A stretch of DNA of 64,000 nt from Pantoea sp. WMus005 (GCF_013415305.1 NZ_JACBXU010000007.1:89655-153654); one strand, 5' to 3'; shown: positions 31,229 through 40,738, counted from the stretch's first letter. Numbers and translations are program-made. Notes: generated from the sequence alone by a model not told the origin.

Positions 31229-31333
31229 ATGCCTTTACCAGAACGAATGAGACCCGCAAAAGTCAGTAGCAAAAAGATCACTGAACTGGCGAAAATGGCT
31301 GCAGAGATACTTTCACGCATTGATAATGGCTGA
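31229..31333 (+). CDS. Small 34-residue protein of unknown function
   Basis: ATG 31229 has AAGGA nine bases upstream, and the frame runs 34 codons to TGA. The product (MPLPERMRPAKVSSKKITEL at its start, then a helical AKMAAEILSRIDNG) is basic, partly amphipathic helical, with no signal peptide. I know no family for it. The good ribosome-binding site and protein-like composition argue for expression; its shortness argues for caution. Confidence 0.5.
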   Translation: MPLPERMRPAKVSSKKITELAKMAAEILSRIDNG

Positions 31334-31390
31334 TCAGTTCATGGACTTGTGCTGTTCCACAAAGTGTATTGTGATAGCGCTGTTTGCAGA

Positions 31391-31729
31391 TTAAGGAAGG
31401 TCCGTCCGATCCCCCCGTGTTGTCGGATGAGAAATCACAATAAATTCTACCGGCACATCGCCGTTGTTTCTGGCCTGGTGCCTGGCGAGTGGCGGAATTT
31501 CGATTCCCTGTTGCGCACTGATCTCATGCAGGTGTCCGTCCAGCTCCATAGTCAGTACGCCCAGAAGAACAAAGAAAAACTGCCTGGATACAGCATGATA
31601 GTGTTTTTTCTCACTGGTGCCGGGCGGCATTTTTTCATGAATGACCAGCATATCCTTGCGGTTCATCAGGTACCAGCCATCGCACCCGTCACCCCAGACA
31701 TAGTGTTCTGCATTCTCTTTTGAAATCAT
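31391..31729 (-). CDS. Cupin-domain protein
   Basis: 112 residues from ATG 31729 (GGAG upstream). A single small cupin barrel: motif 1 resembles PPGTSEKKHYHAVSRQFFFV, with the HYH metal-binding histidines, and motif 2 is PPLARHQARNNGD. Substrate unknown; such one-domain cupins are often sugar isomerases or metal-dependent sensors. It faces the small gene at 31229, with 57 bp between stops. Confidence 0.85.
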   Translation of the reverse strand: MISKENAEHYVWGDGCDGWYLMNRKDMLVIHEKMPPGTSEKKHYHAVSRQFFFVLLGVLTMELDGHLHEISAQQGIEIPPLARHQARNNGDVPVEFIVISHPTTRGDRTDLP

Positions 31730-31930
31730 TAACCTGCTCCGCAATTATCATTAAAAGGTTCTACGCTCTGGCTCACTATACATGGCCAGGTCGTTGATTC
31801 TCAATTTGTTCAGTTGCAGCGATCACTGATCCGGATAGCTGAATGTGCTGAAACCTTATTTAATCATGACCAGTCAATGGTATGTGTATGAATGACTATC
31901 ATCCCAACAACCTGCAAGAGAGGATGCGAT

Positions 31931-32668
31931 ATGCAATGGTGTAATCAGGAGAGGTTTGACATTCGCCTTGAGTGGGGACCGCCGGCCATCAGTTACGCGG
32001 CCAGGGACGTGCAGTGCATCGTGATCGTCGATGTGATGTCCTTCTCCATCTGTGTCAGCCTGGCGGTCGACAAGGGTGCGCAGGTTTATCCTTATCCGTG
32101 GAAAGATGCCTCTGCCCTTGAATATGCAAACAGCATCGGGGCACAGGCCGCCAGCTTCGGGAGAATATCTGACGCAGCCGGTTTTAGTCTCTCACCTGCA
32201 TCGATTCAGAAAATAACAGAGGGCGAGAAGCTGGTGCTGCCGTCTCCCAATGGTTCAGCGATCTCATTCCTTGCCCGTGACAGGGATGCGGGCGTAACCG
32301 TATTCAGCGGTTGCTTCAGGAACCTTACGCAGACTGCAATAGCCTGCAGGGACTTTGAACGCATTCTGGTCATTCCCTGTGGAGAAAGATGGCCCGATGG
32401 CACGCTTCGCCCGGCTATCGAAGACTATACTGCCGCCGGTGGGATTATTGCAGCAATCGGGCGTGATCGCTGTTCTCCGGAAGCAAAAGGTGCGGTTGCC
32501 GCCTGGCAACAGCTTAATCTGGTGTCTCTTCGCGAATGCTCTTCAGCCCTTGAACTTCAACAGCGCGGATTTCCGGATGATGTCGATCTCTGCCTGGATC
32601 TGGATCGTGCGAAGCGGGCCTGCCAGCTACAGGGAGATTTTTATGCATCGGTTTCGGGACGGGGCTAA
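31931..32668 (+). CDS. ComB-like 2-phosphosulfolactate phosphatase family protein
   Basis: 245 residues from ATG 31931 with GAGAGG upstream. Family features are IVIVDVMSFSICVSLAVDKGA near the N-terminus, LPSPNGSAISF in the middle, and PCGERWPDGTLRPAIEDY followed by AKGAVAAW in the C-terminal half. In archaea ComB hydrolyses 2-phosphosulfolactate for coenzyme M; in enterobacteria the natural substrate is unknown, so I do not claim that reaction. An earlier in-frame start at 31892 lacks a ribosome-binding site. No coenzyme M genes are nearby. Confidence 0.85.
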   Translation: MQWCNQERFDIRLEWGPPAISYAARDVQCIVIVDVMSFSICVSLAVDKGAQVYPYPWKDASALEYANSIGAQAASFGRISDAAGFSLSPASIQKITEGEKLVLPSPNGSAISFLARDRDAGVTVFSGCFRNLTQTAIACRDFERILVIPCGERWPDGTLRPAIEDYTAAGGIIAAIGRDRCSPEAKGAVAAWQQLNLVSLRECSSALELQQRGFPDDVDLCLDLDRAKRACQLQGDFYASVSGRG

Positions 32669-32715
32669 GCCTGTCAGGGTGGGTTGAATATCCTGACAGG
32701 CCCAACGTTCAGGGA

Positions 32716-33063
32716 TTACTTCTTCTTGTTCAGCATCGACTTCAGGTCAGCAAACGGGTTGTAAGTGGCTTCACCAACATCTTTTTGTGCATCCTCCCCT
32801 GCCACCACGCGGGTGCCATACTGGTCAGCCTCAGTGTACTTTGAGTGCTCGTGGTCATGACAAAAGAGACACAACAACTCCCAGTTACTGCCATCTTCCG
32901 GATTATTGGTGTGGTCGTGATCGATATGATGAACCGTCAGTTCGCGCAGGTTTGAATAAACAAATTCGCGTGAGCAGCGTCCACACACCCATGGATAAAT
33001 TTTAAGTGCTTTCTCACGGTAGCCGCTTTCCAGCCGCGTGTAGTTTTTAGGGATCAGAGCCAT
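32716..33063 (-). CDS. yajD: YajD-like HNH nuclease
   Basis: 115 residues, the length of E. coli YajD. The HNH fold is visible: zinc-binding CGRC near residue 27, the catalytic HHIDHDH near residue 45, NPEDGSNWELLCLFCHDHEH near 55-75, closing with a lysine-rich tail. YajD is a conserved small endonuclease-like protein with no proven role. The stop of the ComB-like gene lies 47 bp away on the other strand (convergent). Confidence 0.9.
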   Translation of the reverse strand: MALIPKNYTRLESGYREKALKIYPWVCGRCSREFVYSNLRELTVHHIDHDHTNNPEDGSNWELLCLFCHDHEHSKYTEADQYGTRVVAGEDAQKDVGEATYNPFADLKSMLNKKK

Positions 33064-33146
33064 TGCCGGGAATACCTGTTATGCAGAGAAAATGTCACGA
33101 TAGTGCAGCCAATATATCCCACAATGGAACCGAAGGAGAAATCATC

Positions 33147-33218
33147 GTGTTCCGCCTGAAAGGGAGTTACATCATCCGGTATGACTATGCCATCCGGCTA
33201 ACGGGGCAGGTTTTTTAA
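33147..33218 (+). CDS. Possible 23-residue micro-ORF
   Basis: GTG 33147 preceded by AAGGAG at eight bases, 23 codons to TAA. The product starts MFRLKGSYIIRYDYAIRL. There is no other support. The region 33064-33463 otherwise contains no gene; the adaptor gene expected before an RND pump is missing. Confidence 0.25.
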   Translation: MFRLKGSYIIRYDYAIRLTGQVF

Positions 33219-33463
33219 TCTTTACGCGCTTAACCTCTGCCGACAGTCTGATAATCATCCCTTTGCATGCGTCTTGCTTTCATCTCAGCCAGCGCTAACC
33301 TGGCTTGTCAGCAGCTAAGGGGCAGAATATTGCTGCATTCAGCCTGGTGTAAGAAAAGGCAATGTCAGGATGTTTATCCGAACGGTACAACCTATAATCA
33401 ACGCAGTTTGTTGGCCCGCAGGAATGCAGGTCTTGCACCCGCCCAAAGGAAGAGATCCCGCTG

Positions 33464-36400
33464 ATGTTTTCTCGTTTTTTTATTTATCGTCCCGTCTTTG
33501 CATGGGTTGTTGCCATTTTAATAATGCTGCTTGGCGCGCTCTCCATCACCCTGTTACCGGTGGAACAATATCCCGATGTTGCGCCGCCCTCAGTGAATAT
33601 CAGCGCAACTTATACCGGTGCGTCAGCGGAAACGCTGGAGAATAGCGTCACGCAGGTGATCGAGCAGCAGCTGACCGGGCTGGATAACCTGCTCTATTTT
33701 ACCTCCAGCAGCAGCTCGCAGGGGAACGTGTCAGTGACTGTCACTTTCAGCCAGGGCACTGATCCAGACACCGCTCAGGTGCAGGTACAGAACAAGGTGC
33801 AACAGGCGCTCTCCCGTCTGCCCAGTGAAGTGCAGCAGCTTGGCGTCACCGTGACCAAATCCCAGTCGAACTTTCTGCTGGTGATGGGGCTATATGACAC
33901 CACGGGCAAAAGCAACAGCACGGATATCGGTGACTGGCTGGTGAGTAATATGCAGGAGCCGCTGGCGAGGACCGAAGGTGTCGGTGACATCCAGGTGTTT
34001 GGCGGTCAGTACGCAATGCGTATCTGGCTCGATCCCTTCAAACTAAACGCTTTTGCCTTGCAGCCCTCTGACGTGTCGGCGGCAATACGCTCGCAAAACA
34101 TTCAGGTCTCAGCGGGTAAAATCGGTGGCCTTCCATCGCCCGATAATCAGCAACTTACTGCCACCGTCAGAGCGCAGTCGCGACTGCAGACGCCAGAGCA
34201 GTTCCGCAACATCATTGTCAAAAGTGACAAAAGCGGCGCCATCGTGCGGGTGGGAGATGTTGCGCGAGTGGAGCTGGGGGGCGAATCCTATGACATGACC
34301 ACGCGGCTTAACGGGCATCCTGCAGCCGGTGTTGGGGTGATGCTGGCACCGGGCGCGAACGCGCTGGCCACCGCGACGCTGGTGAAAAACAAAGTTGAAG
34401 AGTATCGCCACTCGATGCCGCAGGGCTACGAAGTGGCGTATGCGCTCGACAGCACCGACTTCATCAAAATCTCGGTTGAGGATGTGGTGATCACCCTGAT
34501 CGAAGCGATCGCGCTGGTGGTGGTGGTGATGTACCTGTTCCTGCAGAATATCCGCGCGACGCTCATCCCGGCGCTGGCGGTGCCGGTCGTGCTGCTCGGC
34601 ACCTTTGGTGTACTGGCGCTGTGCGGCTATACCATCAACACCCTGACCTTGTTTGCCATGGTGCTGGCTATCGGGCTGCTGGTGGATGATGCGATTGTGG
34701 TCGTTGAGAACGTTGAACGCATCATGCATGACGAAGGTTTGCCAGCGCGTGAGGCAACCGAAAAGTCGATGAAAGAGATCTCCGGTGCGCTGGTGGCTAT
34801 TGCGCTGGTACTCTCGGCAGTCTTTCTGCCGATGGCGTTTTTTGCCGGATCGACCGGCGTGATTTACCGGCAGTTCTCCATCACAATCATTGCCGCTATG
34901 ACCTTTTCCGTGGTGGTGGCGCTCACTCTGACACCCGCGCTGTGTGGCATGCTGCTGCGGCCGACAACACCGCATCGCAAAGGCTTCTTTGGCGGTTTTA
35001 ACCGCTTTTATGCCGCCACCGAGCGCCAGTATCGTCACAAAGTCGTGAGCACCTTGCGTCGCCCGCTGATCATGGTGTCGCTTTATGCGGCAATGGGTGT
35101 GGTGTTGTTTATCATGTTCACCCGTCTGCCGGGCAGCTTCCTGCCGACCGAAGATCAGGGCAGCATTATGCTTCAGGCAACATTACCTGCGGGCGCTACG
35201 GCCAGCCGCACAGAGGCCGTCAATCAGCAGATTGTTGACTGGTTCCTGACTGAAGAGAAACAGAATATTGATGTGGTCTTCACCATCAATGGCTTTAACT
35301 TCAGTGGTGCTGCGCAGAATGCCGGTATGGCGTTTATCAAACTTAAAAACTGGGATCAACGTCCAGGCAGTGAAAACTCTGCCGAGGCGATTGCCGGGCG
35401 CGCCACCTATGCGCTTGCGTCGATTCGGGATGCGCAGATCTTTGCACTGACACCGCCATCGGTGCCAGGTCTGGGACAGAACAATGGCTTCACCTATGAG
35501 CTGCTGGCCAGCGGCGGCACCACGCGTGAGCAACTGGGTAACCTGCGCGATCAACTGTTACAGCGCGCAGTACAAAGCCCGGAGCTGATCGGCGTGCGGG
35601 CGAATATCCTGCCGCAGACCCCGCAGTTGCAGGTTGACATTGATACCAGCAAAGCGGTGGCGCTGGGACTGCAACTGGATGACGTGACCGATACGCTGAC
35701 CAGCGCCTGGGGCGGCGCCTACATCAATGACTTTATCGATCGGGGTCGTGTGAAGCGGGTTTATGTGCAGGGTGACGGTCAGTATCGCTCAGCACCGTCG
35801 GATCTGGATAAGTGGTATATCCGTAACAGTGAGGGCACCATGACGCCGTTCTCGGCGTTTGCCTCAACCCGCTGGACCATGGGGCCGGAAAGCCTGAATC
35901 GTTACAACGGCTCAGCCTCCTACGAAATTCAGGGACAGAACGCCGAAGGATTCAGTTCTGGCGATGCCATGAACACCATTGAGCGGCTGGCCAATGAACT
36001 CCCGGCAGGGACAACAGGCGCGTGGAGCGGACTTTCACTGCAGGAGAAGCAGGCAGGCGGACAGTCCACTACGCTCTATGCGATCTCGATTCTGGTCGTT
36101 TTTCTCTGTCTGGCTGCGCTGTATGAGAGCTGGTCAGTGCCGTTTTCCGTGCTGCTGGCGGTGCCGCTCGGCGTCCTGGGTACCGTGCTGGCGGTGGCGT
36201 TACGCGGATTGAGTAATGATATCTACTTCCAGGTGGCGTTGCTGACCACGGTCGGGCTGACCTCCAAGAACGCAATACTGATTATCGAATTCGCCGAAGA
36301 TGCAGTACGTCAGGGCAGTTCACTGAGTGCGGCTGCGTTGCAGGCGGCGCGAACCCGTTTGCGGCCGATCATGATGACGTCACTGGCCTTTATTGCGGGT

Positions 36401-36568
36401 GTCATCCCACTGGCGGTGGCGACCGGGGCCGGCGCGAACAGCCGCATCGCTATTGGTACCGGCATCATCGGCGGCACGCTGGCAGGCACGGTCCTGGCAT
36501 TGTTCTTTGTTCCGCTGTTCTTTGTGCTGGTGAAGCACTATCTGACACGCCATCGCAAAGGCCAATAA
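33464..36568 (+). CDS. RND-family multidrug efflux pump inner-membrane subunit (HAE1)
   Basis: 1034 residues, the normal AcrB/MexB-class length. Twelve membrane segments surround two large periplasmic loops. TM4 carries the proton-relay aspartates in LAIGLLVDDAIVVVENVERI; later motifs are GSFLPTEDQG and LTTVGLTSKNAILIIEFAED. The protein should form a trimer that pumps drugs using proton influx, together with a periplasmic adaptor and TolC. No adaptor or outer-membrane gene is present on either side, so it must borrow the host's (AcrA-like) or be non-functional. The start overlaps the stop of an upstream frame (TGATG). Confidence 0.93.
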   Translation: MFSRFFIYRPVFAWVVAILIMLLGALSITLLPVEQYPDVAPPSVNISATYTGASAETLENSVTQVIEQQLTGLDNLLYFTSSSSSQGNVSVTVTFSQGTDPDTAQVQVQNKVQQALSRLPSEVQQLGVTVTKSQSNFLLVMGLYDTTGKSNSTDIGDWLVSNMQEPLARTEGVGDIQVFGGQYAMRIWLDPFKLNAFALQPSDVSAAIRSQNIQVSAGKIGGLPSPDNQQLTATVRAQSRLQTPEQFRNIIVKSDKSGAIVRVGDVARVELGGESYDMTTRLNGHPAAGVGVMLAPGANALATATLVKNKVEEYRHSMPQGYEVAYALDSTDFIKISVEDVVITLIEAIALVVVVMYLFLQNIRATLIPALAVPVVLLGTFGVLALCGYTINTLTLFAMVLAIGLLVDDAIVVVENVERIMHDEGLPAREATEKSMKEISGALVAIALVLSAVFLPMAFFAGSTGVIYRQFSITIIAAMTFSVVVALTLTPALCGMLLRPTTPHRKGFFGGFNRFYAATERQYRHKVVSTLRRPLIMVSLYAAMGVVLFIMFTRLPGSFLPTEDQGSIMLQATLPAGATASRTEAVNQQIVDWFLTEEKQNIDVVFTINGFNFSGAAQNAGMAFIKLKNWDQRPGSENSAEAIAGRATYALASIRDAQIFALTPPSVPGLGQNNGFTYELLASGGTTREQLGNLRDQLLQRAVQSPELIGVRANILPQTPQLQVDIDTSKAVALGLQLDDVTDTLTSAWGGAYINDFIDRGRVKRVYVQGDGQYRSAPSDLDKWYIRNSEGTMTPFSAFASTRWTMGPESLNRYNGSASYEIQGQNAEGFSSGDAMNTIERLANELPAGTTGAWSGLSLQEKQAGGQSTTLYAISILVVFLCLAALYESWSVPFSVLLAVPLGVLGTVLAVALRGLSNDIYFQVALLTTVGLTSKNAILIIEFAEDAVRQGSSLSAAALQAARTRLRPIMMTSLAFIAGVIPLAVATGAGANSRIAIGTGIIGGTLAGTVLALFFVPLFFVLVKHYLTRHRKGQ

Positions 36569-36575
36569 CGCAGAC

Positions 36576-36605
36576 AGCCCGCCTGCAGTTTCCCGCGGGC
36601 GGGCT
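36576..36605. terminator. Hairpin between convergent RND and hydrolase genes
   Basis: Stem AGCCCGCC / GGCGGGCT with a 14-nt loop and no U-tract; it may terminate in both directions. Confidence 0.5.
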
Positions 36606-36627
36606 GGAATCGATAATCAGCAGAAGA

Positions 36628-37653
36628 TTAGAGATTCTGTTTAAAGAAGGCCGTCAGTTTCGCGAACGGGATCAGATCAGTGCGATCATAAAGGTCGACA
36701 TGACCTGCATCAGGCACGATATACAGTTCTTTGGGCTGAGCCGCGCGCTGGAAGGCATCTTCACTGAACTCGCGTGAGTGCGCTTTATCACCGGTGATGA
36801 AGAGCATCGGGCGCGGAGAAATGGTCTCAATATCATTGAACGGATAGAAGTTCATGAACTTCACGTTGCTGGTGAGCGTCGGATGCGTGGTGAGTGCAGC
36901 TGATGAGCTTTTCGGGGTGAACTCACTGCGAGGTGTCCGGTAAAAATCGTAAAACTCCTTAGCCACTGGCGGTGAATCAGCATCAATTTTATGTGGCGTA
37001 CCGCCGGTGTAGGCGGTTTTACCGCCGGTGAATTCTGCATAACGTTGCTGTGCCGCTGCTTCAATGATCTGCCTGCGCTGCGCCAGCGTCTGGCTTTTAT
37101 TCAGCGCATTACGGTTGGCCGATCCCATGTCATACATACTGACGGTCGCAATGGCCTTCATTCGGGAATCAATCTTTGCGGCACTGATGACGAAACTGCC
37201 ACTGCCACAGATGCCCAGCACACCAATCCGATTGCGGTCGACAAATTCGCGGGTCCCCAGGTAATCCACTGCGGCGCTGAAGTCTTCGGCATAGATATCC
37301 GGAGAAACTGCGTTGCGCGGCTGGCCTTCGCTTTCGCCCCAGAATGAGAGATCGATTGCCAGGGTAACAAAGCCCTGCTCAGCCATTTTTTGCGCATAAA
37401 GACTGGCGCTTTGCTCTTTGACTGCGCCCATCGGATGACCCACGACAATCGCCGGAAGACGCGCCGTCTTACTCGCCTCTTTGGGTCTGAACAGGGTGCC
37501 GGTGACCCCCATCTGATACTGGTTTTTAAACGTCACTTTTTCGCGGGTGACGTTATCGCTTTGATAAAAATTATCGGCTCCGCGCGACATATCGGCCGCG
37601 CTGGCTGCAAATGAACTGATCAACAGTCCAAACATCAGGGTTAATGCTCTCAT
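36628..37653 (-). CDS. Secreted alpha/beta hydrolase (YcjY / dienelactone-hydrolase type)
   Basis: 341 residues from ATG 37653, with AAGGAT upstream. A signal peptide (MRALTLMFGLLISSFAASAA) predicts periplasmic location. The alpha/beta-hydrolase fold shows VVGHPMGAVKEQ after strand 3, the nucleophile-elbow region GVLGICGSGSF, and the acid/histidine end ITGDKAHS ... VPDAGHVDLYD. The elbow reads GICGSG, so cysteine or the following serine may be the nucleophile; the enzyme type is uncertain. It lies 68 bp behind an MFS exporter gene, probably the same transcript, with a divergent LysR regulator. Confidence 0.85.
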   Translation of the reverse strand: MRALTLMFGLLISSFAASAADMSRGADNFYQSDNVTREKVTFKNQYQMGVTGTLFRPKEASKTARLPAIVVGHPMGAVKEQSASLYAQKMAEQGFVTLAIDLSFWGESEGQPRNAVSPDIYAEDFSAAVDYLGTREFVDRNRIGVLGICGSGSFVISAAKIDSRMKAIATVSMYDMGSANRNALNKSQTLAQRRQIIEAAAQQRYAEFTGGKTAYTGGTPHKIDADSPPVAKEFYDFYRTPRSEFTPKSSSAALTTHPTLTSNVKFMNFYPFNDIETISPRPMLFITGDKAHSREFSEDAFQRAAQPKELYIVPDAGHVDLYDRTDLIPFAKLTAFFKQNL

Positions 37654-37721
37654 GAAGTGATCCTTATCGGGATTGACGAAGGGTGGGCATTGAATTGCCC
37701 TGTTAAACAACGAGCCTGTTT

Positions 37722-38915
37722 TCAGGCTGCGCCTTCCCTGCGGGCGGTGAGCCTCACAAGGAAGGCAGCAACAACGAGTAACGTGGCGCTGATAGCAAAC
37801 GTGGTCTGCCAGCCTGCATGGTCAAAGGCCAGGCCGCCCAGCGTCGATCCCAGCGCAATCGACAGCTGGACGATGGCAACCATTAATCCGCCACCCGCCT
37901 CCGCATTATCCGGGAAAGTTCTGGCGATCCAGGCCCACCATCCGGTGGGTGCGGCAGTGGCCACCAGCCCCCAGATGCCCAGTAACGGTGCCACCAGCCA
38001 CAGCTGATGACCGAACACCATGAGCAGCACTGCAACCGCCGCCATGATCAGCGGGATAATCATCAGGGTCAGATAGAACCCCCGCTGCAGAACAACACCG
38101 ATAATCAGCGTTCCGATAAAGCCCGCGACGCCAATAGTCAGCAGCACCAGCGACAGCGCAGAGACGTCCACCTGCGTCACGGTTTCCAGAAACGGGCGGA
38201 GATAGGTAAACAGAGTGAACTGCCCCATAAAGAGCAGGCCGCAGGCGGTCAGGCCCACCGTCACCAGCGGCGAACGCAGCAGCTGGAGGATCGTTCCGCT
38301 GCGTTGCCGCGCCTTATTCACCGGCATCGACGGCAGCGTGAACCCTTGCCAGAGCAGGGCGATCAACGCCACCGGCACCAGGCTGAAAAAAGCCCCGCGC
38401 CAGCCGATGACAGAACCGAGATAACTGCCCAACGGTGCCGCGATAACGGTCGCCAGCGCATTGCCGGCGTTGAAAATAGCCAGCGCGCGCGGCACCTTAT
38501 CGGTGGGAACCAGACGGATAGCTACCGCGGCAGACATCGACCAGAACCCGCCAATCACCACGCCAATTAATGCCCGACCCGTCATGTAAGCCACATAGCT
38601 CGACGCCATTGCCACCATCAATCCGGACAGCGCCATCAGCAGCGTTAGCGTCAGCAACAGAATTTTGCGATCGAGATTTCCCGCGATGCGCGTTATCGAG
38701 AGGCTGGTGATTACTGCGAGCGCGCCAGAGATGGCGATACCCTGTCCGGCCAGACCTTCGCTGACCGCCAGATCACGTGATAACGGGGATAACAGGCTGA
38801 CCGGCATAAATTCAGAGGCGATCAGCGCGAATACGCAAAGCGTCATGGCCCAGACGCCACCCCAGTGGGCTTCTTTATGCTGGGGTGAAGAGTGAGTTGT
38901 TTCGGTGGAAGCCAT
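37722..38915 (-). CDS. MFS efflux transporter (NepI-like)
   Basis: 397 residues, about 12 membrane segments. The start of the transporter core (EFMPVSLLSPLSRDLAVSEG) closely resembles the DHA1-type exporter NepI (purine ribonucleoside export), and GGFWSMSAAVAIRLVP is also conserved. The substrate is not certain: sugar, nucleoside and drug exporters share this pattern. It is first in a probable two-gene operon with the secreted hydrolase, and a LysR gene is divergent from it 133 bp away. Confidence 0.88.
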   Translation of the reverse strand: MASTETTHSSPQHKEAHWGGVWAMTLCVFALIASEFMPVSLLSPLSRDLAVSEGLAGQGIAISGALAVITSLSITRIAGNLDRKILLLTLTLLMALSGLMVAMASSYVAYMTGRALIGVVIGGFWSMSAAVAIRLVPTDKVPRALAIFNAGNALATVIAAPLGSYLGSVIGWRGAFFSLVPVALIALLWQGFTLPSMPVNKARQRSGTILQLLRSPLVTVGLTACGLLFMGQFTLFTYLRPFLETVTQVDVSALSLVLLTIGVAGFIGTLIIGVVLQRGFYLTLMIIPLIMAAVAVLLMVFGHQLWLVAPLLGIWGLVATAAPTGWWAWIARTFPDNAEAGGGLMVAIVQLSIALGSTLGGLAFDHAGWQTTFAISATLLVVAAFLVRLTARREGAA

Positions 38916-39048
38916 GTTCTGTCCTGTTTCATTTTTTGAAGTGCTGATGAACTCAGGAAATTCTACTGTTTCGCTTTATATTGACTAGCTAATGAATCCT
39001 TAATGGGGTTATAACCGGTGCTTATTAGTCTATTGGCGGGAGTGCAGC

Positions 39049-39960
39049 ATGAAACGCAATATGAATGACCTTCAGGCTTTTATTACCGTCGCGCGTGAAG
39101 GCAGTTTCACCCGTGCGGCGGCGCTACTGGGCGTGACGCAGCCCGCGCTAAGTCAGACCATCACTGCACTGGAAAACCGGATGGAGATTCGGCTACTGAC
39201 CCGCACGACGCGTAACGTCTCGCCGACGGCGGCGGGTGAGCGATTGATAGAGGCGATAGGCAATCGATTCGATGAAATAGAAGCGGAACTGGATATGCTG
39301 ACTGCAATGCGGGACAAGCCCGCCGGCACAGTACGCATTACCTGTGGCCCGCATATTCTGAGTTCACTCCTGATACCCAAACTGACGCCACTGCTGGCGG
39401 CTTATCCCGATATCCGGCTCGAATTCGATGCAAATCATGGCTTACGTAACATCGTGGCCGATCGGTTCGATGCGGGGGTCAGGATGGGAGACACTATTGA
39501 TAAAGATATGGTGGCGATGCCAATAACTCCGCCGCTGCGAATGGCGGCGGTGGCTTCTCCCGATTACTTTCATCGCCATGCTGCGCCACAGGTTCCACAG
39601 GATCTTCTGCAGCACAACTGCATCAATATGCGCCAGGCGACCGCGGGTGGATTGTATGTCTGGGATTTTGACGGAGAAGAGGGGCCATTAAATGTGAGGG
39701 TGAATGGTCAGCTGACGTTCAATACTTCAGCACACATTGCAGAAGCGGCGATTGCCGGCCTGGGGATCGCTTTTTTGCCTGAACAGGAAGTTGCAGAAGG
39801 GCTGGAGCAGGGCACGCTGATCCGGGTGCTGGAGCGCTGGTGTGAGCCCTTCCCCGGTTACTATCTCTATTATCCCAGCCGCAAGCAGCATTCACCGGCT
39901 TTTAACCTGGTCAGAGAGGCGTTAAGGCTAAAAGAGGGGGGAATGATGAACCTATTCTGA
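39049..39960 (+). CDS. LysR-family transcriptional regulator
   Basis: 303 residues with the standard layout: winged helix-turn-helix at residues 4-62 (FTRAAALLGVTQPALSQTIT; TRTTRNVSPTAAGERL) and a periplasmic-binding-protein-like effector domain from about 90. It is divergent from the MFS/hydrolase operon, so it very probably controls it and itself from the 133-bp gap. The inducer is unknown. Confidence 0.92.
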   Translation: MKRNMNDLQAFITVAREGSFTRAAALLGVTQPALSQTITALENRMEIRLLTRTTRNVSPTAAGERLIEAIGNRFDEIEAELDMLTAMRDKPAGTVRITCGPHILSSLLIPKLTPLLAAYPDIRLEFDANHGLRNIVADRFDAGVRMGDTIDKDMVAMPITPPLRMAAVASPDYFHRHAAPQVPQDLLQHNCINMRQATAGGLYVWDFDGEEGPLNVRVNGQLTFNTSAHIAEAAIAGLGIAFLPEQEVAEGLEQGTLIRVLERWCEPFPGYYLYYPSRKQHSPAFNLVREALRLKEGGMMNLF

Positions 39961-40020
39961 GTGTTGACGGAAGAGATGCCATTCCATGGCGTAATACGTC
40001 CTAAAGCGCTTTATTCAGAA

Positions 40021-40197
40021 TTACTTAGAAGGACGTCGACTAATCTTGCCGCCTTTCCGACCGGCTTCCCTGGCCTTTTCAGGATCGTTTCTGAAGTTGC
40101 CCCCACTGACCTTGCCTCCTGCACTGCCAGCTTCACTCGCTCGTTCTGGATCGTTGGCAAAATTACCGGCACCACCTCTGTATTTCTGTTGTGTCAT
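40021..40197 (-). CDS. KGG-repeat stress-induced protein (YmdF/YciG/Con-10 type)
   Basis: 58 residues, translated from ATG 40197 with GAGG upstream. It carries the hydrophilic repeats of the family: RGGAGNFANDPERASEAG, then GGNFRNDPEKAREAG and RKGGK. These glycine-rich disordered proteins (GsiB, YmdF, YciG) accumulate under starvation or stress. It is convergent with the LysR gene, with 60 bp between the stops. Confidence 0.88.
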   Translation of the reverse strand: MTQQKYRGGAGNFANDPERASEAGSAGGKVSGGNFRNDPEKAREAGRKGGKISRRPSK

Positions 40198-40240
40198 AGG
40201 AAGACCTCATATCAATGTTCCATTAGATAGAAAGGACTAG

Positions 40241-40381
40241 CTAGTCACACAAGGAAGCATAGTCGTCCGCTTCGTTTATGCAAATGCACAGCCTGAAGTG
40301 GTTGATAAGCATGGCGTTAATGTTGAGCAGAGATTTAGCGTCGGCAGGGCAATCGGAGATGAACTACGCTTAAAGGCCTGA
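40241..40381 (+). pseudogene. Possible gene remnant without start codon
   Basis: Forty-six codons open between a stop at 40238 and TGA 40379 read like protein (VVRFVYANAQPEV; RFSVGRAIGDELRLKA), but there is no ATG, GTG or TTG in the frame before it. It may be the decayed end of a gene or a chance frame directly before the 98-residue gene. Confidence 0.3.
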
Positions 40382-40397
40382 CGAAAAGGAGAATGTT

Positions 40398-40694
40398 ATG
40401 AGTAACGCGACCTTGATCGACACCCTTGAGCTGGGTTCTGACGAGCATAAGCAAAAATATGAAATTTACGGCGATGATGCACAGACGCCCACTTATGCAG
40501 TGATCTTCCGGCAGCAGGGCGATAGCTGGCAGCCGCTGGATGAAAAACTCACCTTTGCCGCGCAGGATGAACAGCAGGAAGCGACGGGCTCGATGGGCTA
40601 TGGTTCCGGCGATACGCTGCCAGATTTACGTGATCTTCCTGCCGAAGCTCGTGAACGCTGCGAGCAGCACTGGCAGCAGCAAAGTGGCAGGTAA
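40398..40694 (+). CDS. Conserved-looking hypothetical protein
   Basis: 98 residues, strongly acidic and glutamine-rich; AAGGAG lies seven bases before ATG 40398. Visible blocks are DTLELGSDEHKQKYEIYGDD, AVIFRQQGDSWQPL and LPDLRDLPAEARERCEQHWQ. No signal peptide, membrane segment or known motif. Its composition suggests a soluble cytoplasmic protein. Convergent with the RelE-type toxin gene, with 44 bp between. Confidence 0.7.
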   Translation: MSNATLIDTLELGSDEHKQKYEIYGDDAQTPTYAVIFRQQGDSWQPLDEKLTFAAQDEQQEATGSMGYGSGDTLPDLRDLPAEARERCEQHWQQQSGR

Positions 40695-40738
40695 ACAGGA
40701 ACAGCGCCGCTTTGTTTTGTAACTGTGAAATCGCCTGT

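Noticed and set aside
34109..35038. 309-codon minus-strand frame opposite the RND gene
   Set aside because: Histidine/arginine-rich shadow frame typical of antisense to membrane genes.
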